Assembly: GCA_001179505.1 (NCBI GenBank)
Contig: CDMY01000730.1
Coordinates: 1 to 26,322 of the forward strand
DNA: 26,322 bases
Reading direction: 5' to 3'
Origin: Vitrella brassicaformis
Lineage: Eukaryota; Sar; Vitrellaceae
This document shows, piece after piece, positions 17,468 to 26,322 of this stretch. Below the pieces are notes generated by a model, which saw only the letters and a program-made list of their open reading frames with translations, did not search any database and was not told where the DNA came from. Each line of letters starts with the position of its first letter. Positions within the stretch are counted from its first letter, which is position 1. Position numbers and translations under genes: made by a program.

Positions 17468-17952
17468 CGCCTCAAAGGTCCTTCTGGTGGTGATGGTCTT
17501 GATCAAGATGGGTCAACTCAAGCGTGGGGACTCGAGAGCGATTGAATGAATGAACCGATGACAATCGGCAAAGCGAACAACACGCCTGAGAGAATGCCAT
17601 TCACAGGAAGGCAGCCACACAGACAGCATGTCTTTATGTGGTTGAGTGAATCCATTTGTCTTGATGCGCACGAGAGACTCACGAGAGACTGATTGCACAA
17701 GTGCACCCGTGCACAAAAAGCGACACGACAAGGGGCGCGGAAGAAGAACCTGCACACACCACAAGCATGAACCCACACTGGGCCGCACACGAAGATGCTT
17801 CATCCTTCCTACGCATGCATACCAGAGAGGAAGGTCGACAGCGGCTGGAGGAAGCAGTTTTCTCAACGAATGAATGAGTGAATGATCAACGCCCTGTACC
17901 TGTCTTGTGTTAGAGAGCGGCCGCCCCAGTAAAAAGCCGTGGCGGAGAAGGG
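17468..17952. promoter_or_regulatory. Divergent intergenic region between translin and Sua5 genes
   Basis: These 485 nt must hold the promoters and 5' UTRs of translin (leftward) and the Sua5-like gene (rightward), because their start codons face away from each other. Repeated tgaatgaatga/attcattc motifs lie at 17540-17556 and 17866-17887. No TATA-like box was found close to either ATG. I see no coding exon. Confidence 0.55.
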
Positions 17953-19746
17953 ATGAAACGGGCCTTTGATCATCTGCTCCTGACGTGCTGGATTCTACTC
18001 GTGACTCATCCCGCATTCAGCTGTTTCCGGCCTTTCTTCATCGCCAAGAAAAGCACCAAGTCGCTGCCTCAAGAATACCGAGTAGGTGCATCACGATTGC
18101 AACGATTCATGACTGACGGGTGCTGGACGGATGTTTCTTCTAAATGCTTGTGTGCAGCTACGGGGACTTCTTGAATCAGGGCCGCTTTTGCAGCAGCAGA
18201 GGTCCGCTTTGTTGGTGTCGATGCTGCCGACTGACAGCGGTGCAGAGGAAGGGTCAGATAAACCCTCATCCTCACGGCTCATCCAGCCGCACCAAGACAG
18301 GAGCTCACCCGCCTACCGCCAACTCATGGCCCATCTGGGTGCCCGCATTAGGCAGGGATCTCTGGTGTCCTTTCCCACAGAGACCGTCTACGGCCTGGGG
18401 GCCAACGCACTCGACGAGCAGGCCGTCCTCAAGATCTTCGCCATGAAGAGGCGGCCTCTCACCGACCCCCTTATCTGCCACGTGGGGGGTCTATCTGGCG
18501 AGGGAGGTGCGCTGGCACTGCTGGATGTGGGTGACAGGGAGAGGGAGGTGGTCGAGAGGCTCGCCGCCACCTTCTGGCCGGGGCCGCTGAGCATTATCGG
18601 CAAGGCCAGAGGGATCGTGCCCCCCGAAGTGACGGCAGGCACGGGATTCGTTGCCGTCAGGTCAGACAACAACAGACAGACCCACGAAAGATCCTTCAAG
18701 AGGCAGGGCGGCCTGTCATGATCATGGTATCTGTGTTTGGCGATCCTCTCGCGTCAGGTGTCCGAACAGCTCCTTGGCCCTTGACCTCATCAGTGCTTCC
18801 GACCGGCCCATAGCGGCCCCTTCTGCCAATCTGTTCGGCGCCATCTCGCCCACTACAGCGCAGCACGTGCTCAAGAACTTCCCTCAGGAGGACCTGGTGA
18901 TCCTTGACGGCGGGTCATGCCACGTGGGCATCGAATCGACTGTCATCAAGCTCGAGATGGGCGAGAGGGAGGGAGAGGATTGGGATGATCGCATCTGCAT
19001 CAACAGGCGGGGCAGGGTGTCTAAGGAGATGATCGAAGAGTGTCTGCGGCAGGCCGGTGCGGAGATGGCCTCCATCCGGGTGTATGTATCCCCCAAAATC
19101 GACTACGGCCGCGGCAGTGCCAGTGAAGATGTCGCAAGAGCACCGCCGTCCGCGTCCGAGGCGCAGGAGAGCCCCGGCATGCTGCTGAGCCACTACGCCC
19201 CGTCAGTACCCACCTATCTAATCTCAGTGGCAACGACAGACACCTCTTCCGGCACCGGCATCGACATTCACCCCCAAGAGGAGTCCCCCGCCCTGCCCCC
19301 TCCCAGCAAGTGTGTTCTCATAGACATGGGCAGCCGGATGAGGGACCTGAGGGGCGAGTTTGCGGCCTATTTCGACCTCTGCGAGGCGGCCGAGCACACG
19401 GCATCGGACGAGTCGGCGTTCCTGGAGGAGGCGATGCGGTCGCTGTTTGCGACTTTGCATGAGGCAGAGGCGGCGGCTGTGGAGCGGGGCTGTGGCCTGA
19501 TCTGTGTGGGTGTGGCCGATGACGCATCGGACATGGGTGAGCCGGCACTGGCACTCTACGACAGACTGTACAGGTGAGGGACAGGGGGAGGGGGGCGAGA
19601 ATAGCACAGAATGTACCTTCTTGACACGGTGCGGATCACTGTGTTGTGTTGTGTTTTGTTGTGTCAGGGCTGCGTCTGGTCGGCGTTTGCACCTTTATCG
19701 CTCGGGAGCGGCAGGTTGGAGGCTACGCAGGCAGACAGCTGAGTAA
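17953..19746 (+). CDS. Sua5/TsaC-type L-threonylcarbamoyladenylate synthase, plastid-like presequence
   Basis: The enzyme makes threonylcarbamoyl-AMP from threonine, bicarbonate and ATP, the first step of t6A37 modification of tRNAs. Exons 17953-18081, 18158-18660, 18758-19573 and 19668-19746 join in phase to 508 aa. The YrdC domain (~80-300) shows SFPTETVYGLGANA, KIFAMKRRPLTDPLI, FWPGPLS, FVAVR, PIAAPSANLFGAISPTTAQH and VGIESTVI. Then comes the Sua5 linker and C-terminal Rossmann-like domain (SPGMLLSHYAPSVPTY, RGCGLICVGV, LYDRLYRAAS). The longer two-domain form is Sua5 rather than bacterial TsaC. Exon 1 encodes a hydrophobic signal peptide and a Cys-Phe-Arg/Lys-rich stretch (PAFSCFRPFFIAKKSTKS). 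It precedes the catalytic domain and is consistent with a bipartite plastid leader. The start is the only ATG giving this leader. Confidence 0.93.
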
Positions 19747-19756
19747 TCCAAGAAGG

Positions 19757-19762
19757 AATAAA
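19757..19762 (+). terminator. AATAAA polyadenylation-like signal after Sua5 gene
   Basis: AATAAA occurs 11 nt after the TAA of the Sua5-like gene, followed by a tgaatgaatga run and a GT-rich stretch (tgtgtgtataaaa). Whether this lineage uses AATAAA is not known from the sequence. Confidence 0.35.
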
Positions 19763-20057
19763 TGAATGAATGACGGTGTGTGTATAAAATAGCGTCTGGG
19801 CGGAGCACGTGTGCGATGATGAGGCGATGAAGACTTGTCAGCTTGTGCCGTGCTGGCTTGTCATGCACTCATTGTCGACGGAACAATACGAAGAAGATGG
19901 CACTGACACCGAGCCAAAAATCCATCCATCCATAGAATGACGTCATGCACGCCAGCCACCACGAGACATCGTACAGCTGAGACCTCACTGTGCACCCCTC
20001 CATTCATTCCATCTCGCTGCCTGGCGTCTTCATCGGACCATCCATTCATTCATTCGT
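19763..20057. other. 3' intergenic region between convergent Sua5 and PRPF6 genes
   Basis: About 300 nt hold both 3' UTRs. Short runs of the catc/attcattc type are present (19917-19933, 20038-20056). No coding exon was recognised. Confidence 0.5.
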
Positions 20058-20507
20058 CTATTCCCTCTTGAGTCTCTTAGTGGGTTGTTCATCCAGGTAG
20101 TAGCCCGTGCCCTGTTCGTCCCGCTTGAACGAGTACCCAGCACGCGGGCCCTCAAACTTGGCCGCAGCCACAAACGGCTCCTTCTTTGCTTCCACTCCAT
20201 TAGCACCGCCCCCCTGCTGCTGCTGCCGCTTGGTGCCCTGTGGCTCTTGCTTGGCCGACTTCAGTAATTCGCTCACTTGCGCGTTGACTGCGTTGGGGTC
20301 GGTGTCGTTCTTGGGGTCGTCAGAGGAGGGGGGTGCGGCTGCAGCGGGGCCGTTGGGCTGGTTCTCGATCTCCATCTGACCGCAGAAGACAGACAAGGGA
20401 AGGCCAGTGGACACGATGGAACAAATTGTGTGCATGCGTGTGACGGACCGGTGCTGGCTCTTGCTTTGCCTCGAGGACCAGCTTGCCGTGGAGGGCGTCA
20501 TGGATGA
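20058..20507 (-). other. C-terminal extension of PRPF6 (exons 28-29)
   Basis: After the last HAT-like exons the protein continues [20 protein letters not shown], then an Ala/Pro/Gln-rich linker with a (Q)4 run, then [20 protein letters not shown] with YLDE, and the basic end KRLKRE. The F-x-G-x-R-x-GY-x-F-K...G-x-GYY pattern looks like a short conserved motif rather than random sequence. The terminal Lys/Arg cluster may be a nuclear localisation signal. The join is phase-consistent (20449 to 20375), but the last exon also begins with ATG, so it could belong to a separate transcript. Confidence 0.55.
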
Positions 20508-23500
20508 CTACAGGACAAATCAGTGAATGAAAGAGACATCATACAACAGCCACAACACAGCATAGTGACCGACCATGAATGGATGGGCACTTGTGTGTGT
20601 ATGTGCGTGATTGCTTACTTGCAGTGATGGACTCCACCTTGAGCGAGTCGGGGTAGATCTCGTCCACAAACTTGCGAAGCTTCTGCACAGCAAAGGAGAG
20701 GAATCGGTGCACCTATCATGTGTGTGCACATGTGCTGCTGCCGACAGACCTCTGCGATTGAGAGGCGCCAGTTCTCGACGCGCTTGACGATGCGGTTCCA
20801 GGCCAAACCTGAATGGGCACCTCACACGGACACATTTTGGTTAGCCCTTGACGGCCCTCCCTCCCCCCTTGTCTGACCTCTGTTTGGTTCCGACTGGTGA
20901 CAGCGATTGATGACGTCACGCTGCTGCTCCTGAGCATTTTTCCATGGACAGTCAGCAAGACATGCAGATGGATGGATGGATGGATGGTCAGAATGAAGTG
21001 TGTATGCAGCAGCCGAACGTCCTACCTCTGTGCCGTTCTCGAGTTCGAAGGCCAGGAATGCGCCCCACGCATTGCCCAGACTGTCAGACAGGCACACATA
21101 CACATACACACAGATAGAAATGGACCGAAGGAAGCTGCATCTCTGGTTGTTGTGTCTGAAGTTGCTCACCCAGGGTTGAGTGTGACGGCTCGGTTGAACC
21201 ACTTGCGGGCCTTGGCGATCTTGCCGTCACGCCAAAACAACCTGACGCAGCCAAGCAGCCAACCAAGGCACAGCACATTGGTGCTGATGGACGTCTGCAG
21301 GCTGCTTGCTTTCCTTCTGTGTCAACTGACCTGGCTACGGCCACGATGACATTGGCGTCATTCTCACACTTGGTCAGGGCGTCGACCGACTTGGCGTTCT
21401 GCATCCATCAGCCCACATGCCAACAACCGAGCACATGCACGCTGATTAATATGAAAGGCTTGCAGCCACGCCTGTGGCCGACCTGTGCGCTTTTGGGTTC
21501 AAGTTCGATGGCCTCCGCCCAGAGTGTGCCTGACGTGGGGCACTCCTGCAGTGCGCGCGACATCATGTGGTGCGCCATCTTGGGGTTGTCGGCCGCACGC
21601 TCGATCTGCACCGCCGCCAACCACAAATCCTCAGACTTGGGGTTCTTTAGACGCGCCTGATGGGATGGGACAGCAATGGGTTGGGATGCACACAGGATGA
21701 GGCACTCATGATTCGCTGTCCTGTGGATCTACGTGAGTGCTCTCGTGAATCGGACCTTTTCGAGCAGTGCTCGAGCCTTGGTCCAGTTGCCCTGACGCTT
21801 CTGGCAGTCGAGCGCACAAAGCCACAGGGGCACTGCCTTGGTGCACACCTGCAGACCTGATGGACGCACAGATTATGCAGCAAAGAAGACGACCAAGTCA
21901 GTGGCGGACCAAACAGCGAATTCGCGATTTCCCCGCTGACCTCTGTTGAAAAAGTCGGCGGCCATGTCGAGGTTGGGTGGGTCTTCCTCCATGTACAGCT
22001 GCCCACCTGCATTGGGGGGGAGGGAGGGGGGCAAAGAGGAAGGAGGGAAGAAGGCAGACAGACAGTGACCCACACCCGGGTACCCACGGATCCATCGAAT
22101 GAATGGTGGCTGCCTGCTTACCGATCATCCAGAGTTTTGCGAATGTGGGGTGGTGCTGTAGCGCCTCTTCGACGAGCTCGTGTGCTTTGGTGCGCTTCGG
22201 GTCGTCGGTGTGCTCGCGCTCCAGCTGCACCGATTGCATCCACACCTGACACGACACGGGGATCCACATGTGAGTATCATGACGGAAAGGAGTGTTGGTC
22301 GGTGTGGGATGCATGGTACCCGCGTATTGAAGATGTGCATATAGACAGTGCATACATACCTTGGGCGTGTTGCAGTCCCTGCGTGCCTTCTCGAGGAGCG
22401 CCCTCGCACGCTCCACCTCGTTGTTCTCGCGCTCAAGCTTCACCGCTGCCTGCAGACACGCACATCCCCATTTACCCACGGGGATGGTTTGCATGGATGT
22501 ATGTACCAGTGAGATGGCCTCCGAGTTGCCGCTTTGTGAGTAGGCCTCTGCGAGTATCTGTCTGGCGGCCGGCACGTCGCCCTGCAGCCACTTCTGCTTG
22601 GCAGCCATCAGCCACAACACCTCCTCCTTCGGACAAAACGACACCGCCTGCACAGAGCATAGCAGCACACAGCAGAGGAAATGCACCCACGATGATTTTG
22701 GTCAGTCAGTGGTGGGTGATCGGTCACCCGTTGCAGGACAGCGTCGAGTGACTCTGCGGTGCCATGTTTGGTCTCGAGGTCTGCGAGTGCCATCCAGAGG
22801 CTCTTCTTGGTCTTGAGGATGTCCAGCGCGTTGTTGTACAAAGCACGGGCCGTCTCAATCGAACCTGTTCGACAGGATCCAACAGACGCGAGCAGAGAAC
22901 ACACACGTAAATACAGCTGAATGGTGACACGTGGGTAGGTTTGTGTTGGGGTGTCTGCACCTCTGGCGATGCAGCCCTGTGCGTCCTCCTTCCAGATGTT
23001 CTTCATGTTGACGTCCTCTACACCCACCTCCATAGTCGCCTGCATTCACACAACACACCACACATCAACGCAATCAGTGAGTGACGTCACTTCGCCTCTG
23101 TCTGTGGGATGTCTTATGTGTGACCTTGACGATTGCCCTGCACGTGTTGACGTGTCCCGACTTCTCGGCCTCCTCGGCGAGTTTGAGCCATGTCTCGCGC
23201 TCCAGCGTCACGTGGAACTTGTTGGCCAAACTCTCCAGCGCACGATTGATGATGACGTCCACCTTATCCGACACACACAGCACAGAGAAAAAGGCCAGGC
23301 CATGCAGTGCGAAGAGATGCGAAACCAAGAGCATTGTGTGTGCTGTGTTTGTCGGCTGGCCCCCTCCCCTCCCGACGTACGTACGTACCTTTGAGACGTT
23401 GTTTTGCGTTTCCTCGAGTTTGGCTGCTGAGACCCAGATGACAGGGCTGGTGGGTACCTTGAGTCTGGCCTGGTTGAGGACTTTCTGGGCCTCCTTGTAG

Positions 23501-26012
23501 GTGGACAGCCTGGCGAGCGCCAGCCACATCTCGACGGCCTGCGGGACGCACTCGACCGCCCTGCTCAGCAGAATGCGCGCGTTGCCCTCGTCCTCCAGCG
23601 ACACGGCCTCCTTCCACAGACGCACCGAGTTGGGGATGAACTCCAGCGCCTTCCGCAATACCGTCGCCTTCATCTCCTTCTCCGTCTCACGGTTCATCGC
23701 GTCAAGCCATAGGCGCACCTGCACTCCCATGGAACAATCCACGACAGGATGTCTTGCTGTGGGGTCTGGTGTTGGCTGGTCGGTTGGTCTCTTTCTTACC
23801 GAGTGCGGCATTTGTTTGACTGCTTTGGCGAGTACGGCTTTGGCGTTGGCAGGTTTCTCCAAGCGAGCCGCCTCGAGCCACACGTCCTCACTGTTGGGGC
23901 AGTGCTTGCACCCCTGAGCTATCAACTCACGCGCAGCGATTATCTTGCCTGGCACAAACAACCAGCCAACACAGAGACAGAGAAGAGCAGGAGGCATGTC
24001 GCCATATCATGCCGTCCGTAATGTGGTGGTCAGTGCACTGTGGGTGTCCGACTTACCGGCGAGTTCCTCGAGTCGCGTGGCAGCGATCCATCCGGGTGGG
24101 TGTTTGGGGTTGGTCGTGATGACGGACTTGAGCAGCAGACGGGCCTTCTTGATGTCAGCTATGTCGGCATCGCTCTTCAACTGACCAACCAACCAACCAG
24201 CCACATGACACAACACCCATGTGCTGTGCCTGTGCGTCCCTTCCGCCAGCCGTCTGTGTGGCCTGCCCTGCCCACCTACCTGCATAGAATTGAGGTCTGT
24301 GAGGTATCCCTTAGGGTCCATCACTGTCTGCCCCGACACGCTGTCCATGACCTTGTCAAGCTTCACCGACAGCACCTTCTCGCGTGCCTCGCCCAGGTCG
24401 TTGAGCGATGACGATGCGCTGCCCATCGGCGTCCGCAGACCCAGAGGCGTCGACAGCCCACCCAGGGGAGTCGACAAACCTGATCGATCCAACAACACCA
24501 CAACACGTGGATATGGGGGACGAGGCAATCAACGAAGGCATCTATCTGGGCTGATCTCGGCTATCTGACCGACCGAGGGGCGTCCTGAGCCCCATGGGTG
24601 TCTGCAGTCCCATGGGCGTTGAGAGGCCCCCGATGGGCGTCTGCGAGCCCATCATGGGCGTGGCCAGACCGCTTCGCTGCACCGTGCCTGTGCTGCGGCC
24701 AGACAGCTGGGCGCCGTGCAACAGGTAGTCGGGCGCCGGCATCAACCTGCAAACAATGGGTGGGTGGACCTTGCCGCACCTCATGTGCGTCTGTTGGGTG
24801 GGGGGGGTGTTACACACGTACTGTTGTGGTTTCTTCTGTTTGTTCTTGATGCTCGTGTCGCCCGAGTCGGGGATCGCCTCCCACTCCTCTGAGCCAAACA
24901 CAGACAGACAGACAGACAGACAGGAGGACAGAAGAGCCAACACAACACAGCAATATTGTGGTGAGTGAATGTGTTTATGGTGTTTCCCTGTAGGTGCATA
25001 TACCTCGGCTGACGTTGCCGAGGTTGCGTTTCAGATCGGCGAATTGCGCCTGGATGGTAGGCCTGACGTGAGAAAGCAGAAGGACCGAAACATGTCTGGA
25101 TGCTCAAGCCAGATCTGGCTGCTCGCTTCACGTGGTTGCTCACTTCTCCGCACGAAGTTTGGCGAGCTCTTCCTTGAGCTTCTGCTCCCTGAGAGATGAT
25201 GCACACATAGAGAACGTGCCACGCGGTGCCGTGCAACCCCAGCTTGCTTTTTCGAGTGCCCATGCATGATCGTCCCCGACTGTCTGACCGCTGCCTGACT
25301 GACCTTCGAGATTTCCTCCTGAAATCCATGGTGCGATCGATGTCCTCGTAGATCTCATCCGCCTGCCGATCCTCGTCGTCATACCTGCACCCATCACACA
25401 TCACGCCGTCATCTCACCCCCTCCCTCCCTCCCTCCCTCCCTCCCTTTGTCCCCTGACTGACTCAGCGTCTTTGAAGAGCGACTCAGCATATCCGCTGAA
25501 TTCGTCGTAGTTTGCGTCACTGTAGTCGGCCTTGTCGTGGTCCACCGTGTCGTCACGCGACACACCGCCCGCAAACCCCGTCGCACCACGACCGCGACCC
25601 GGGACATAACCCGCCGGCGGCGCACCCCACGGCCTGACACACATTCATTTATCGCAGATACATTCGACGCACATCAGTTGACCACATGTGGTGTCATTTG
25701 GAGAGGGGCGTGTGGTGGGTTGTGTTGGCTTACCCACTGCCGCCTCCGCGGCCGCCTCCATCTCCCCTGCCCGCACCAGGAACGACTGGCGCTACGCCCA
25801 AATCAGCTCGGGTGGTGAACGATCTGGCACTGACACACACCAAACACAGCCACAAAAAGGAGATGGATGCATGGGAGGGACACATACGAATGACGTGTGC
25901 GGGTGGGTGTTGTGTTTGTTAGTTACCCTCTTCCCAGCCCGACGCTGTATCCTTCGGGAACCGGCGGCACAGCATTTGGATCAAACTTCCGAGCACCAGG
26001 GAGCAACGACAT
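20058..26012 (-). CDS. PRPF6: Pre-mRNA processing factor 6 (Prp6), U4/U6.U5 tri-snRNP protein
   Basis: PRPF6 bridges U5 and U4/U6 snRNPs in the tri-snRNP. Twenty-nine minus-strand exons join in phase to 1125 aa: 26012-25927, 25829-25734, 25633-25463, 25384-25304, 25188-25144, 25062-25004, 24888-24822, 24746-24574, 24479-24280, 24180-24057, 23948-23800, 23718-23389, 23262-23125, 23039-22961, 22864-22728, 22647-22507, 22449-22360, 22245-22122, 22006-21941, 21856-21756, 21656-21483, 21398-21331, 21241-21170, 21080-21026, 20929-20878, 20808-20750, 20682-20619, 20507-20449, 20375-20058. The Prp1-type N-terminus shows [41 protein letters not shown] and [11 protein letters not shown] run of TPMG/TPLG repeats follows ([18 protein letters not shown]). 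The rest is HAT/TPR repeats ([48 protein letters not shown]). The ATG at 26012 is the first in frame. The last two exons add an unusual tail. Confidence 0.96.
20968..20989. repeat. (GATG)n microsatellite
   Basis: About five tandem gatg/atgg units in the intron between exons 24 and 25 of the PRPF6 gene. Confidence 0.8.
24898..24922. repeat. (CAGA)n microsatellite
   Basis: About five tandem acag units in a PRPF6 intron, immediately 5' (on the minus strand) of the exon beginning at 24888. Confidence 0.8.
25418..25446. repeat. (CCCT)n microsatellite
   Basis: Seven tandem ccct units within a PRPF6 intron. On the coding (minus) strand this is a G-rich (AGGG)n tract, which could form a G-quadruplex in the pre-mRNA. 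Confidence 0.85.
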
Positions 26013-26322
26013 GCTGCTGCTCCAAGCGACGACACCGGCGTTCGGTCACGCCCTAAAGAAGCGACATGACACAGTGAACAAAGATGGATGTCAAATCTAC
26101 GTCGGCCTGCGTCGATGGCGTTTCCTCACTGGGAAAACGTGTGAAAGATCTGTCAGAAGTGCAAGTCGGTCCAGGGTTTAGGGTCTAGGGTTCATAGACC
26201 GACGATCCACTGATCTGTGAGACAGGACGGCTGTTGAGTCTTTGTCCGTTCCATGAGACAGGCCATGGCGGACAGGACGTCAGACAGAATGGACTGACGC
26301 ATACTACATGTCCTACGTGGAC
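26013..26322. promoter_or_regulatory. Upstream region of PRPF6 with telomere-like element
   Basis: The stretch 26173-26192 reads agggtttagggtctagggtt, that is, on the PRPF6 strand, AACCCTAGACCCTAAACCCT about 160 nt upstream of the ATG. It contains the AAACCCTA-type telo-box core that in plants marks promoters of translation and growth genes. It is bracketed by a 7-bp inverted repeat, gtcggtc (26165-26171) and gaccgac (26197-26203). No coding exon was recognised in this region. Confidence 0.45.

Noticed and set aside
25418-25446. (CCCT)n tract as a telomere-derived array
   Set aside because: It is a plain tetranucleotide microsatellite inside an intron and does not match TTTAGGG units.
1-26322. 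tRNA or rRNA genes, CRISPR arrays, bacterial operons
   Set aside because: No cloverleaf-like conserved boxes, no rRNA core sequences and no spaced direct-repeat array were seen; the gene structure is clearly eukaryotic.

Overview
The window is nuclear DNA of an intron-rich, GC-rich protist. Genes on both strands are cut by many short GT-AG introns, mostly 50-125 nt, and coding exons have strongly G/C-ending codons. One gene product starts with a signal peptide followed by a Phe-containing, basic, transit-like stretch. That is what proteins of a complex (secondary) plastid look like. A chromerid alga such as Vitrella would fit everything seen, but this placement is inference and was not tested by a search.

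Left part (1-10.3 kb). The window opens in the 3' exon of an FG nucleoporin of the Nup58/p45 type (+). About 1 kb of gene-poor DNA with a diverged tandem duplication follows. Next come two minus-strand coding blocks of unknown function (2493-3639). A 15-exon plus-strand gene (3765-8533) encodes a polytopic membrane protein with a C-terminal leucine-rich-repeat and Cys-rich region. A small coiled-coil minus-strand gene fragment lies at 8687-9010. A secreted FkbM-type methyltransferase gene (9318-10260, +) closes this part. Several of these left-hand genes need a one-base reading-frame shift to keep the conserved frame.

Middle (10.3-16.1 kb). A minus-strand coiled-coil protein gene (10859-12474) is followed by a DNA transposon at 12748-16026. 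The transposon has 24-nt perfect terminal inverted repeats and a TA target-site duplication, like Tc1/mariner/pogo elements. It contains a second, diverged inverted end at about 13.77 kb, a 300-nt assembly gap, and a Lys/Glu-rich coding stretch interrupted by an in-frame TAG.

Right part (16.2-26.3 kb). Three housekeeping genes can be modelled exon by exon with every splice phase consistent. They are translin (9 exons, 226 aa, -), a Sua5/TsaC threonylcarbamoyl-AMP synthase with a plastid-like presequence (4 exons, 508 aa, +), and the U4/U6.U5 tri-snRNP protein PRPF6/Prp6 (29 exons, 1125 aa, -). Translin and Sua5 share a 485-nt divergent intergenic region. Sua5 and PRPF6 converge. A telomere-like AAACCCTA element lies upstream of PRPF6. 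No operon-like co-function is evident; the shared theme of the right part is RNA biology (RNA binding, tRNA modification, splicing).
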